Shown here piece after piece: positions 44,769-57,284 of a DNA stretch of 64,000 nt; positions within the stretch are counted from its first letter, which is position 1; each line of letters opens with the position of its first letter. The notes beneath the pieces are model-generated. The model searched no databases and was not told where the DNA came from. It saw nothing but the letters and a program-made list of their open reading frames with translations. The position numbers were made by a program, and so were the translations under genes. This DNA is from Sceloporus undulatus (Eukaryota; Chordata; Lepidosauria; Squamata; Phrynosomatidae): NCBI RefSeq assembly GCF_019175285.1, contig NC_056522.1:321273196-321337195 (forward strand), read 5' to 3'.

Positions 44769-45409
44769 GTAAGAAGACTTTCTGAAATAAGTTAGCTTGG
44801 AAACAGGTATTGCTTATACAATTTCACTACAGGTTGTTCATGCTGATCCAATCCAACAGTTTTATATAATACCTTTAAAAATACTAAATTGTATTCAGAG
44901 TACACAGAATTGTCAAGCACTAAAAAATTAATTTTTTAGCACACACTTTAAACCGACAAATGGCACAATAAATTAAAATAGCTGCAAGTATATTGAATGC
45001 TTGTACCAGGTCGCACTTCTTATTCATGCCTTTATAAAGAGGCTCTTTTGTTCATTCTCAAATTCCTGAGCTTTATGGTTATCTCAAAGCTTCCCACTTT
45101 TTTTTCTTCTTGTACCATCTTCTCCTGTCGGTTAGCTACAGACAGCAATAATCTGCTTCTCTTTGTGAATAAAAAGAATATCAACTGGTATTGGAATATC
45201 CCAGTTCTTCTACAGATTGTATCCTGACTGCTCATTGCTGTAGGAGTTCAAGGCTCATGGGTCACAATCCATAGTTGCTATTAAGAATATACTGCCTATG
45301 TTGTTTGTATTTTTCTCCTTATTTTTGAATCTGATTATAAGCTTATTGATTCCTTTCTTCTCTTTCCCTACATTGTGGCATCTTAAGATATGCTGGAGAT
45401 GAGGTTTAG

Positions 45410-45628
45410 GCTGTATCTGCACCTCAGAAACAATGCAGTTTGACACTACTTTAACTGCCATGGCTCAATGCTATGGGATTCTGGGATTTGTCATTTTGTG
45501 AGCTATTTGGCCTTCTCTGTCAGATAGCTCTTCGGCTACAACAATCTACAAATCCTAGGATGTCATAACCATGGCAGTTAACACAATGTCAGACTGCATT
45601 ATTTCTGCAGTGTAGATGTAGCCTTAGT
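45410..45628. mobile_element. palindromic MITE
   Basis: 'ggctgtatctgcacctcaga', 'ctactttaactgccatggct', the mirror 'catggcagttaacacaatgt' and the end 'ctgcagtgtagatgtagcc'. Lies in intron 6 (44769-45908), which is otherwise plain. Confidence 0.75.
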
Positions 45629-45908
45629 GCCAGTCTCTTAACATAATGAAGTGTACAGCTTGACATTCTTTTCTAGAGGAATATGGACCAAAAAGATAAT
45701 GGGCTGTGTTTACACAAATACCAAACTGCCATGTACTTGGCTGTTTGGCCCTTCCCAGCACAGGTAACTTTCCTGAAAAAAATATGTTTTAATGAGCATG
45801 TGAAATTTTGTCACACACTGTATAAATCTCCATTTGACAATTGTTCTGATAGCTAGGTGTTCAAAATGTGGTGTGGAAATACGTTATTTTTGTTGTATTA
45901 TGTTGCAG

Positions 45909-45969
45909 GCAAAGAAGAGGCGGAAACAGCTCTGCAGATGGGAGATCAAAGTGCTGAGTGTCACCAGTG
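45909..45969 (+). CDS. RMDN3: RMDN3 exon 7 (TPR)
   Basis: Residues about 306-325: GKEEAETALQMGDQSAECHQ, then TG|G (Trp) split to exon 8. Matches human GKEEAEAALEKGD. Short exon of 61 bases between CAG and GTATGT. Confidence 0.94.
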
Positions 45970-46384
45970 GTATGTAATTACTTCCTTTTTAAGGAAATGA
46001 AAAAGAGATAAAATTGTTCTGTATGTTGTACTTCTGTACCTTGTCATATTTAGGAAAAAGAAACATAGTTGGAAGTACTCCAGCCCAGATGAAGAAATTC
46101 TTTTTCTTAAAGACAAATTTGAATTATGCCTCCCACACAAACACAAATACACAAAAAACACATCTTCATTTGGCACAAGAAATTATGAGTTCAGAGACAG
46201 TACTGGTTACAGTTTATCAAAATGGTGTGTGAAGAGAATAGAGATTCTGTATCTAGCAATGGCAGAAGGCTGAGTTTCATATTCAATGGCAGTACTAGGC
46301 ATTTCTCTTGAGGATGGAATATCTTGTATCTTCAACAAAACAAAATGGAAAATGTACCCAGGGATAGCAGTGTTGGCCATGTCA

Positions 46385-46770
46385 CGAAGTACAATAACAT
46401 CCCAAATCCTCAAAACTCTGATACCTTTATTGGGCCAAACAGAATGCACAAAATACATGTTGCAAGCTTTTGAAGCTCCACTGGCTTCTTCATGAGGCAG
46501 TGATGTTAAAAATCACACAGGGGGGGAAAATATGACAATGTTAATCACACACCTCCAGTACCACCTGAACTAAGAACAGCCACATCTTGACTAAGTGCAG
46601 GCTTGTGACTAACGCTGTCATATTTTTCTTTCTACTGTATGATTTTAACACCTTTGTCTGATGAAGAAGCTAGTGGCCCTTTGAAAGCTTTTAGCATTTA
46701 TTTTGTGAATTTTGGTTGTACCAATAAAGGTATCACTGTTTTGTGGATCTTGGATGTTATTGTACTAAAA
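46385..46770. mobile_element. fold-back repeat with arms of about 105 bases
   Basis: The left arm ('aataacatcccaaatcctca', 'gatacctttattgggccaa', 'ctggcttcttcatgaggca') is mirrored by the right arm ('tgatgaagaagctagtggc', 'accaataaaggtatcactg', 'cttggatgttattgtac'). No coding content; class uncertain. Confidence 0.7.
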
Positions 46771-47717
46771 CAAACTGGGTGTCTGGTGTAGCCTAATTTT
46801 TATATAGAATGTCTTTAGCATTATTCCACAAATTTTCAAAACTAGTTCTAATCATTAGTCGTGTGACAGAGGAAGAAAAACATGAACACAGGCCAAAGAT
46901 AAGGACATGTTTGTGCTGCACAGGATCTATCTTAATATGCCGAGGCACTGATATGCAAATTCCCAAAAGCCTAACGAAAGAAAAACAATTGAATTCCCTT
47001 TCCACTTTAGCGTGCCTGTGGCCACTGCATTCCTTTAAAAGTTACTCTGAGAGTTGAGAATCAAGAGAGGGAGTTGCTTGTTTGGCTTGGCTTCAGATTT
47101 TGCTGTTAAAAGAAGTGTTGGAAGTACAACAAGAACAGTAGGGGATTTCAGGGATCTCTCTGGAGAGGAAGTTGTGCAGATGCAGAATTGTTCTTTATGT
47201 AGAGTAGCTCTGAAAATATTTACTGACAACTTACGAAGTCAAAGTTTGTTATCTGCCTTCTGAGACTGAACCTACAGACTCAGTTTACAAGATGAGTAAG
47301 GCTTACCTCAAAATCTAAATGGAGCTCACAAAACACCTTTCCTTAAAAAGAACGAAATATTTTATGTACAGAAAAGATGGAGCATTGGGATATTTACAGA
47401 AGCAGAAATGTCAAAATTATGTCCCTGTGTTTTTGTGCAGTAAAGTGTAACATACATGGGCTTCTCGTTGTGTAACTTTATTTGTGGGTAAGAGCTGCCT
47501 AGAAATTTTGAAGGTCAGGTTTATGCTCCATATTGTTTCTGTTAATAAAAGTGCATTGATAGGAAGACTGGTTTCACCATTTATCATAGTACCTTATACA
47601 CAGTTGTCCTGTAACAGTTACTTTACCTGTTACTGTTAGAGCTGGTGGCCTAAAAGAGATTCACATTTTAGCCACCTTAAGTAGAAGAAAGAGAGAGAAT
47701 CATAGCTGTAGAATCAA

Positions 47718-48231
47718 CGGCATCACTAGAGTTGGTGTAGTCCAGTGTGCTAACTCATGGTATCACCCCCCTGGACTTAATAGGATGGGGGTGTGGATGG
47801 GAAGAAGGGTCTTGCCCCAGGGAACCTCACATCCTACTGCTGCTGCTCCTCCCCCCCCCCTCCCCCCCAACTGAGACAGTAAAGATGAAGGCACTCTTGT
47901 GAGTAAGAACAGTTTTTTAAATTACAAAATATCTCTACGCTCAAGGAATGAGGAATTCACAGCAAACAGCATGCCTTCCCCCCAGAGGATAATAGTGGAA
48001 AGGAGCCAAACAGATTGGGAAGGGGAGTCTGCAAGGGGGGGGGGGAACAGAGAGAAACATCTACAGTTTCACCCTCATCCTCACCCCCCAAAGAGGAGTG
48101 GCATGCCTAGAAGAGTCCCCCTTTGTTTCCAAGAGAGGGACCTTAGGATGCCTCACTGCTGCTCAGTATCACCCTGTTGATGGTGTGTCACCCTGTGCAG
48201 TCTGCACCCCCTGTGCCCTCCAGTGAGACCA
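47718..48231. repeat. possible DNA-transposon relic
   Basis: The ends 'ggcatcactagagttggtgt' and 'gccctccagtgagacc' are weak inverted copies. The interior has long C and G runs (47850-47868, 48037-48047). Low certainty. Confidence 0.35.
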
Positions 48232-48556
48232 CAATGTGGAATAAGCACTGAAACACCATTTTGATGTATGTTTACATTAAATTGCAGCACACAGTTGAAA
48301 AGAGATTTTTTGGTCATGATGCATAGGTGAGAGAAATTTCTTAGATGTGGTATTCTAAGGGACTTTCCTCATGTTACCAATCCTCCTCCCCAGTGTACCT
48401 TTTCAAGTTGGAACTGGGTCATAGGCATGTATAATCAGCTCATTCTCATCACTATGTATACAAGTAAATGGTGTGAGGTATGCTGTGTATATATAAAAGT
48501 AGGATTATGTTTGTCCCATGATAGGGAACTCTGGTTTTGGTAATCCACTTCAGTAT

Positions 48557-49190
48557 GAATCATAGAATCATAGAGTCGAAAGAGACCACAAGGGCCATCC
48601 AGTCCAACCCTCTTCCATGCAGGAACTCTCAATCAAAGCATACCCGACAGATGGCCATCCAGCCTCTGTTTAAAGACTTCCAAGGAGGGAGACTCCACCA
48701 CTATACAAGGGAGTGTGTTCCACTGTCGAACAGCCTTTACTCTAAGGAAGTTCCTCCTAATGTTGAGGTGGAATCTCTTTTCCTGTAGCTTTCATCCAGT
48801 GTTCTGGCTCCTGTTCTCTGGAGCAGCAGAAAACAAACTTGTTCCCTTCTCAATATGACATCCCTTCAAATATTTAAACAGGGCTATCATATCACCTCTT
48901 AACCTTCTCCAAGCTAAACATTCTTAGCTCCCCAAGTCATTCCTCATAGGGCATGGTTTCCAGATCCTTCCCCATTTTAGTCGGCCTCCTTTGGACACAC
49001 TCCAGGTTCTCCACATCCTTTTTGAAATGTGATGCCCAGAACTGGACATAGTATTCGAGGTGGGGCCTGACCAAAGCAGAATAGAATGGCACTTTTACTT
49101 CTCTTGATCTAGACACTATACTTTTATTGATGCAGCCTAAAATTGCATTGGCCTTTTTAGCTGCCTTATCACACTGTTGACTCATGTTCA
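48557..49190 (-). repeat. CR1 LINE 3' end
   Basis: Inverted: 'gaatcatagaatcatagagt' at the left is the CR1 3' end repeat. On - strand the frame reads [20 protein letters not shown], then [13 protein letters not shown], the CR1 reverse-transcriptase C-terminus, and further left ends at 'cagcctctgtttaaagact'. Confidence 0.9.
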
Positions 49191-49459
49191 ACTTGTATGA
49201 ACATGAGGGGAAGAGGAAGTCTGAATATGAACCTGAGACCAGCTCATTGTTAATGGATATGAGAGAGTACATCTTTGCTTCTGCCAGTTTCTAAAATAGC
49301 TTTTAGCAAGATAACCGTCAACTTGAGCAACTTTAAGTGGCTGGTTAAGTGTTTACCATATTAGCAAGATTCAGTGATCGCTGTATGTGGTTTCCATGGG
49401 CTTCGTTTTATTTTTATTTTAAAAACTGTTTCTCTTCTTTTTAGTGCTGGTATAGTACA

Positions 49460-49690
49460 ACAAAAGCCAGTGTGATGTAGTGATTTGAGTAATAGACTAG
49501 TATTCTGGGAGAGCAAGGTTCAAATTCTCATTTGGCCATGGAAAACCCTGGTTGGTTTTAGGCAGATCAAACTCTCAGCCTTGGAGGAAGGCAGTGGCAA
49601 ATCCACTGTGAAGAAATCTTTCCAAATCTTTCCATGATAGCTTCACCTTTGCCCTAAGTCAGAAATGACTTGAAGGTACAAAATAATAAC
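49460..49690 (+). repeat. tRNA-derived SINE with Bov-B-like tail
   Basis: 'gccagtgtgatgtagtgatt', 'ttggccatggaaaaccctgg' and the tail 'gtcagaaatgacttgaaggt'. Confidence 0.8.
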
Positions 49691-51261
49691 ATGGTACAAA
49701 TGTTGTCCCTGAATATTTTCCTTAAGTAATGCTTAAAACAAGTAGTCAGATTAAAAAAAAAGTATAAATGTATGAATCAGAGCAACTTCTAATCCAGATG
49801 TCAAAGCAATTGTTGAAATTTCCTACATCATCTGTTATTCCTTTTTGTCCACCGTATTGAAAAGTATTTTGAGAAATACAATGACTGAGGAAAACAGAAA
49901 TATGACCAAAGTTAGAATATTCACATGAAAGAAGATAATAGAGCCCTGTCCAACTCAGCAGCTGTATTGCTTTAATTTCTGACTTGTCCTTGTAACCAGT
50001 CCCAGCAAATCTTTAATATGGTTTGTGAGTGGCTGATCTTTATATATAGCACAAATCTTTTAGTCTTTAAGATGTTACAAGACTTTCTGTTTGAATGTCT
50101 TAAGTTGGAGGGAAAACTAGATGGCTGAGTGAATTTAATCTTGGTAGATCTTGTTTAAATGAAACTTCCAAAAAGTTATGTTTGTATAGAGAAGAACTTT
50201 GAGGAAAGTGGTTTCCTTATATCCAGCAATCTTCCCCTGGGTCTGTCTCCAGGGAAAGGTTCATTTATAAGTCAACTTGAATTACTTCCTTCACTGATTG
50301 ACCTTGCAGACAGAATGGAAACATCAAGTCTGCTTTTTGGCTAATGTCAAAACTGTTGTGCAGTAAAAGAAGTAACTAGAAGGAAGGGAAAATAATATTG
50401 TTTTGACAAGCTGAACCTTTTGCCGTGTGTGTATGTCTGCATGCAGGACAGCTTTAAATGGTACAAAAAGATTTTGGTAAAGAGTATTGATATTATATAC
50501 TGTACCATTATATTTGATATAATGTTTAATAGCATTCTAACTATTCATTACTGAGTGGTTCCTAAGTATTTGTCTGTTTTCTGCTTCATGGTTGATGAGA
50601 GCTTCAGGAGAGGATCAGCAATGAAATGGTTAGTCCTACCTCAAAATGAGTGCTGCTATTAGATTTCGTGCTTTTCAAATGGCTACTTAATAAACATGTT
50701 AGGGAAATCTGATCACACTTCTGTTTGAAAGTAATATTGCTTGTATTTCCTCATTTACTATTTCTCAGAAACAACAGATCCACAACATGTGGGGGGGGGG
50801 GAATCACTGCTCTAATGATAGATTCATGATGAAAAGAGCCATGTATGCCGCTTTGAAGTCCTTAGGAGAAGGGGCAGAGAAAATATAATATGTAAAAAAA
50901 AATCAATAGCATCTACCCATATTTTGTAATGTGTAAGGTGATTAAAATTGGTTTCAGCTACGTGATGGAAAGCTAGGGACAATCTGATTTTCTTTTGGCA
51001 TTTGGAATTTAACTGGATACTATATAGTTCTCTGTAGTCTAAATCTATCTATAGCAGATCCAACATGTTTAATAACAAAGTGTTCAATCGTTTTCTGAAA
51101 CCTACAATAAATTTGAAATTTTTCTCAAATGTTGAGTCCCTTTGCTGTTTGAAATGTGGAAACCATAGTGAACATCCTCTGGGCAGAGATTACACTGCTT
51201 TCTCCCCCATGTGTCCAGGGCTCAAGTTAAAGTGTGCTATGCAGAGATTTTTTAGATCATA

Positions 51262-51525
51262 TTGAGGATGGAACAAGCTTGTTTTCTGCTGCTCCAGAGA
51301 CTGGGACATGGAGCAATGGATGCAAACTACAGGAAGAGATTCCACCTAAAACCTTAGGAAGAACTTCCTGAGAGTAAGAGCTGTTTGACAATGGAACACA
51401 TCTCTTTCTTTGGAGGTTTTTAAACAGAGGCTGGTTGAGGATGCTTTGATTTTGAATTCCTGCATGGCAGGGGATTGGACTGGATGGCCCTTGAGATCTC
51501 TTTCAGTGCTATGATTCTATGATTT
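51262..51525 (+). repeat. CR1 LINE 3' end
   Basis: 'gcagagattttttagatcat' precedes it; the element has 'ggaagaacttcctgagagta', 'ggattggactggatggccct' and the end 'ctatgattctatgattt'. Confidence 0.88.
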
Positions 51526-52949
51526 TTCTGACTGTTCATTTCCTTTCTTACTGTCTTGTTTCATATTTTTAATATTTCAAGCTCATTTCTTACTTTATTT
51601 TATTGTTAAAGTTATTTTGGCTTATTTTATATTTTAGAGTGGACTTGAGCAACCTGAAACCTTCTATGTGTAAAGCTGCTTGAGGATAAAGTACACATCC
51701 AACTAGACCCTAAGAGTTTCAATAGTTCAGTCACAGGATGGCCTGATTTGAGGAATGAGATTCAGACATGCACCATTCTCTGTCTCCTTTCACACACCTG
51801 CTTTGGCGGGGAGATCTTGGTTTATTTTAAACCAGTGCTCCTTGTTAAACATGAAATCAGGATCTCTGCACATAAGCTCGTATGTGAAAATAGGAGGGTA
51901 CCAATACGTGTATGATGCTCATTCCTTGTACCTTTTCAGTGCTTACACAAGGAAGATATCCTGTACATCCTTGCACAAGTGGTTATCTGTTCATTAAAGG
52001 GAACATGCCTATGCTATGACTGTTTCTGAACAGATGCCTCCTTCCACCTCACCAGCTCACAACATGTGTAAGTAAACAGCAAGGCTTTTTATTAAACCAA
52101 CATTACATTGAATCTCAGCTTTAGTTTATTGCCCACTTGTTGATCAAAAGTGGGAAATATAGCTATATTAATTTTTTCAAACAATAAAAAGCATATAGCA
52201 TAGATGTAGCATGGGGATCAATTTTTGCTTCTGCCTTCCTCCTGTGGGCTGCATCAGCATATCAGTTGTATCATTTCTAAATGCCATTTTCAGCAGATTT
52301 CATCTGGAGTTCTGTGTGTTGCAGGGGTAGGGGTTTTGTTCTGGAACAAAGAATTGCCCTCCCCAAAAGTCTCTTTTTAAAAAAACAACAAGGATTTCAG
52401 GGGGCTTTGGAGGTATCCAGGGGAGTTTTGAGGGTTGCAAAAGTGAGTTCAAGGGCTACACTTTCTCCATCCTTGGCATATACAATCAATGATAAGTTGA
52501 CCTCATGCATAAATCGAGGGCAGGGTTGGGAGCCAGAATTATGGATTTTGATATCACCCGTGAATAAATTGAGGGTAAAACCTAAGGGCATGTAACAAAG
52601 GTTCTAAAAGATGAAGCAAAAGTAAACAATGCCAAATAACTTACAAAATCCCAGCAGGCATAACTGTTTGTATTCACACTAAAGGCTGGATGGATGAGAG
52701 AATAGAGGGGACAGATTATATTCTTGTCTTTCACTAGAGGATGGTTCTCTTTTTATAATTAGAATGAAAGTACAGTACTTAAATTTACCTGTGGATAAAT
52801 TGATTCTGGTTTTGGGTCCACTTCCCCCCCCCCTAACATTTCTAGACTTATACATGAGTATATACAGTAGTTACAATGTGAGGTATGAGGTAGGCACGTC
52901 TGTGGATCTCCTTATAATACTGGGTGGCTGATTCTGTTTTTTCAGCTGC

Positions 52950-53090
52950 CCACGTATGGTCAAGTCACATTCTTTCCGCCTCAGAAGAAGGCAAAGCAAA
53001 CCCCCTATGAACAGATTTTGCCAGCTCCCTGGTTTGCCTTAGGGTTACCATAAGTCAGAAATTACTGGAAGGCATGCAACAACAACAGAG
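52950..53090 (+). repeat. tRNA-derived SINE, 3' part
   Basis: 'ggtcaagtcacattctttcc', 'gcctcagaagaaggcaaag' and the tail 'ccataagtcagaaattactg' then (CAA)n. Confidence 0.75.
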
Positions 53091-54775
53091 TTTCATGAGA
53101 AACTGTTCAGTTCTGAAACACACAGTGTGACTCCAAGATCTGAGCCCTCAGCATCTACAGCTTTTGAGTTGTAGGTCAGCAGAAGGGGGGGAAGATAAAT
53201 GGACCTCTGACAAGCTCCCCAGTTTTTTTCCCAAGGAGAGAAACTTAATGTGAACTGCTGGGAGATCTGTGTGGTATTGAGTTCCTTCCTCAGCCTTGCC
53301 TGGGATGACTCATTTTCTGATCTCTAACATTCCGATGCACAGTGTGAGTTTCTGCACAGTTTGACATTTCCTGATGGCTTGACCTGGTGTATGTTAACCA
53401 GGAAAGGGGGACGGGAAATGAAAGTTATTACTGATCTGATATATATGTTTATTTAGGACTAAACCCGACTGAGTTCAGTGGAACCTAAATTCACGAAGAA
53501 CTAAAAAAAAGTGACTCTCTTGATCTACAGCTCCTAGAATTCCTGTTGACACTAGTTGTGTTCACTAGGAAATTGGGAGCTCTAGTCCAGGAAAATAACT
53601 TTTCCCAGGTCTGCTCACACATAAAAGTGCCAAGGATTTCAGTTTTAACATTCTTGGAATAAATACCAGAGCTGCCTCTTGAGAAGCTCTGATTAAGTTG
53701 TCCAAATTCTTCTTGCTAACCCCAGCAGCAGAAATTGAAAGTGCTGTCTTCTCTGAGTATGGTAGAATTTACAAGCCACTGCGGTGAATGTTATTATGGG
53801 GAATAGAGTTCCTAGTGCCTGGTTGGCTTCAGGACAAGCATGGAGATAATTAACTGTGTTTATTAGAAGGTCTGTGAGAGTTCACATGGCATTTATATGG
53901 CATTCTCTTGTTTGAACAATCTTGTAAAACTGCATTTTAAAGAGCAAATTAAATTTTAATACTCTTCTAATAACCTTCATTATATAAGCATAATGTTTTA
54001 TGGAGTTTCTGAGCAGAATAAATTAGAATATGATATGAACCCTTGAACTTTTACGCTTTTGCTTTTGGGCCTCATGGTTTTCCGTACCCATTTAGCAGGG
54101 GCTTCTTTGTTTTCCAACATACAGTATTGTAGTGAAATGGAAGCAGAAATGGTAGAAAACAGTAACTCAGTTTCAGAGAACTCTTCTTCCCTCAATATTT
54201 CCCTTCTTTACAACCAGGACGGGAATCATGGAGCCTTCCAGATGTGGTTGGACTGCATCTGCCATCAATCTTCTCTATTGATTATTCCAGCCAGGGCTGA
54301 TAGCATGATTCCCATCAGTGCTCTACAGCTAGGTTTGCCATGTTATGTGGTTGACTGGATCTTAACCTGAGTTCAGTTACAGCACCCAATATTAGTTAGA
54401 TTGTTAGTTAGCATGTACTTCAGACCTTATTTCTTTTCTGTTCTGTTTAAAGTAAGCCCTTGTAGAAGCTGAGATATAGGGTAAAAATGTTCAGTTACTA
54501 TTCTGTTGAGTTGTTTCCTGAGAAGCAAGCCTGTTACTTACTGTCATTCTTCTGAGTGGCACTTTTATAGGCTGGCCCACCCTCCCCCAGTTCCTTGCAT
54601 AAATGTTGAAATTTTAGGAGAAAGTCCAGCTTTTGGGAAAGGGTCAAGCTGAGGCCTGTTTTCAGAGCTCCCTGTATAAGACAGTGGGGACATAGGAATG
54701 AAGAGATAGGTGCTTCTGCAAAGCAAAGTAAAAGCTGCTATTATTAAGAGAACCTAAATACCCTAAAAACACTAG

Positions 54776-54963
54776 ATTCCTATATGATCTTGGAAGCTAA
54801 GCAGGTTCACGCCTGGTTAGTGGTTGGATAAGAGACTGCCAGTGAATACCAGATGCTGTTGAGGAAGGAAATGGCAAAATTATCTCTTGACTATTCCTTA
54901 CTTAAGAAAACCCTATGAAATTTATGGGGTCACCATAAGTTGATAGGCATCTTGAAGGCACAT

Positions 54964-54998
<35 letters not shown>

Positions 54999-55000
54999 TA
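54776..55000 (+). repeat. 5S-rRNA-headed SINE with Bov-B-like tail
   Basis: The head 'gatcttggaagctaagcagg', 'gcctggttagtggttggata' and 'agagactgccagtgaatacc' is the 3' half of 5S rRNA, including its internal promoter region. The body and tail ('aagaaaaccctatgaaattt', 'gtcaccataagttgatagg') match the tRNA-SINEs here. It ends in a (GC/AC)n run at 54964-54998. This is the known 5S-Sauria type of composite SINE. Confidence 0.85.
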
Positions 55001-55357
55001 CACACATATAATGTTCACTTCGTTTTTGCTAACTGAGTTTCTTATTACTTCCTGTGACAATATTACAGATGTCTACTAGACCTCCAGAAAAAGAAAACAA
55101 GTGAAAATTATCAGGAGAACTAGAGTTCTCCCACTTCTCAGTATGGAAGGAAAAAGAGCCACACTTCCCCCATCATTACTGTACTCTCTGCCCCACCTTA
55201 CCTTCCTCCACAAATGGTCCTCCTACCACTCTCCTAACTCACTTTCTCTGCTTCTCCTCCAGTCGTGTAACAGCACCACTGCTTCCACCTACCCACCTGC
55301 TTACCTGGCTTCTGTTTAAATCAGCATTAGGAGCCTTGTGCAGCCATTGTTCTAAAG

Positions 55358-55491
55358 CAGTGATTCACAAACTCTGGCCTTCCAAGTGTTTTGGACTTCA
55401 GCTCCCAGAATCCCAGACCATTGGCCAAATGGCTGAGGTTTCTGGGAGCCGAAGTCCCAAAACACCTGAAGGACCAGCATTTGGGACACTG
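55358..55491. mobile_element. hAT-type palindromic MITE
   Basis: The ends CAGTGATTCACAAACT and the mirror GCATTTGGGACACTG, with inner arms 'tttggacttcagctcccaga' and 'tctgggagccgaagtcccaa'. Flanks TTCTAAAG and TTCTAGAA form an imperfect 8-base target duplication. Confidence 0.8.
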
Positions 55492-55960
55492 TTCTAGAAG
55501 CAAATTACCACAAGCATGCATTTCTAAACTCCTTGAGAGGCTGGGTGCACCTAATTATCATAGAGTCTCAGCATGTAAAAGTTGCTATACCAGCACTAGT
55601 TGCCCTTTAGAGAAGAATAAGTTTGATTTGATTAAAAGTTTTGTGGTATGCTTCTATGGAAACAGAAACATGGAAGTGTTACTTTAGCTGTGGACATTAG
55701 CAAATAGTAGGTATGTAGTAGCATAGATAAGCTAGCAGAGATGAACTAATAAACACATGTATTGTGATGAAATTCAGAGCACCCCGAAAAAGGTTTTTCT
55801 CTTTTATAAAACACTGTATATTTAATCTGGTGTCTCTGAAGGAAATCATGCCATACTTGTTTCCTGCAATTGCTACTCTTTGCTCTTACTGTCCTCTGCA
55901 TTTCCCTCTGTAAATCAGATATCTGTGTAACTCTTAGGAACCTCCTATGGTATCGGTATA

Positions 55961-55965
<5 letters not shown>

Positions 55966-56009
<44 letters not shown>
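55966..56009. repeat. (ATT)n microsatellite
   Basis: About 14 uninterrupted ATT units. It gives a meaningless poly-Asn open frame on the other strand. Confidence 0.9.
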
Positions 56010-57082
56010 TGAAAATGACAAAACAAAAACCCACCAGTGATCTGACAAGAATACTAGTGGAAAAATGTATACCTGGTCATCTATACTTTTACTATTGTTA
56101 TTTTATCTGTGAGATACCAGGGATGCCCATGGCCACTTTCATCATATCCCCACAATAATCTTGTGAATTACTGAGACATGGTTATCTCCCAAAGCCACAT
56201 GGTAACCAAGCAGGTCTTTGAACTTGAGTCTCACTGTTCCAAATCCACCAGTTTAAACTTTACAATATACCATTTATCTCAGTTCAATGGCTACATAAGA
56301 ATGCTACCAAAGCTGAAACATAGGAACAGGAAAACTGTAATAATTAAAATGCGTATTGTCCAGATTTGAGGAACTAGATCATAACAACCATGTGTACATC
56401 CCCAGATCTAGTCTGTTTTTCTGCACCCCTCATAACCTCATTACCACAAGTATAAGTGTTAAAACTTACATCATAAGTCTATCTAGACCAATAGTGTCTA
56501 CTCTGCCATACCTTCATAATTTCTTTCCACTCAATTTCTTTCCCTCAGTTTAGCAATCTACATTTGTCTCAGACTCCTCCAGGAATAGTACATTGCACTT
56601 GTGAACTTCTTTTGTATCCTTAATAAGGCTAAGCAAAATAGCTTTAAGCTAAATACGCTGACTTGTCTGCTTGAACCAAGTGCTGGACTGTGTCCAGAAT
56701 TTAGCAGACATCCTGAAATTGGTTTATGTTCAGTTCGTGTTAGCCAAAGGTTATCTGTGTTTATAAAGGGTCTGGAGAAAAGTTTTTCATGAAAAAAGAA
56801 ATCAAGGTGGTAAAGCAAAGTAGATGGTTGTTTTTTGCATGTATTTGCTACCTTTGCATTGTTTCTGCTATGCTGTTATCACCACATGAGGAAACTATTG
56901 TAATTCAATATACTTCAGCGGTTAGCCTCTCCATCTATAAAACTGATACAATGCATCTGTTTCCCTAGAAAAGATATTAAGTTTAGATTAAATTTCTGAG
57001 CTCTGTATAAGAAAAATAAATACAGCATAAAACCCATATTTGGGAATGATGCACTAATGTTTAGGCTTACTGTAATTTCCAG

Positions 57083-57158
57083 GTATGCTGTTCTGTGTGG
57101 TCAGTTCTCAGAGCATGAAAGTATACAAAAACGCATTCAAGCAGGGCATGATTTCAAG
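57083..57158 (+). CDS. RMDN3: RMDN3 exon 8 (TPR)
   Basis: Residues about 326-351: W completed by TG|G, then YAVLCGQFSEHESIQKRIQA, GHDFK. Matches human [26 protein letters not shown]. Donor GTGAGT at a codon boundary. Confidence 0.95.
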
Positions 57159-57284
57159 GTGAGTATGACTGCTTTTTGTACATGTTAAAAGAGGTTTTGT
57201 TGCAAGGGAAAAAACATAGGACATTATGTTAACAAGGTTTGGAGACATGCTTGGAAGAACACCAAGAGGAGTGCAAGTTGTTGT

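Larger units (their letters stand above)
45970..57082 (+). other. RMDN3: RMDN3 intron 7
   Basis: The largest intron (11.1 kb). Listed elements: 46385-46770, 47718-48231, 48557-49190, 49460-49690, 51262-51525, 52950-53090, 54776-55000, 55358-55491 and an (ATT)n run at 55966-56009. Between them (46800-47700, 49700-51250, 51530-52940, 53100-54770, 56010-57080) I see no feature. Confidence 0.8.

Noticed and set aside
47054-47263. 69-codon open frame in RMDN3 intron 7
   Set aside because: No homology to the family, no splice sites that would keep the RMDN3 frame.
54776-54860. 5S rRNA gene
   Set aside because: Only the 3' half of 5S is present and it is joined to a SINE tail, so it is a SINE head.
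55746-56048. 100-codon frame with a poly-Asn run
   Set aside because: The Asn run is the (ATT)n microsatellite read backwards.
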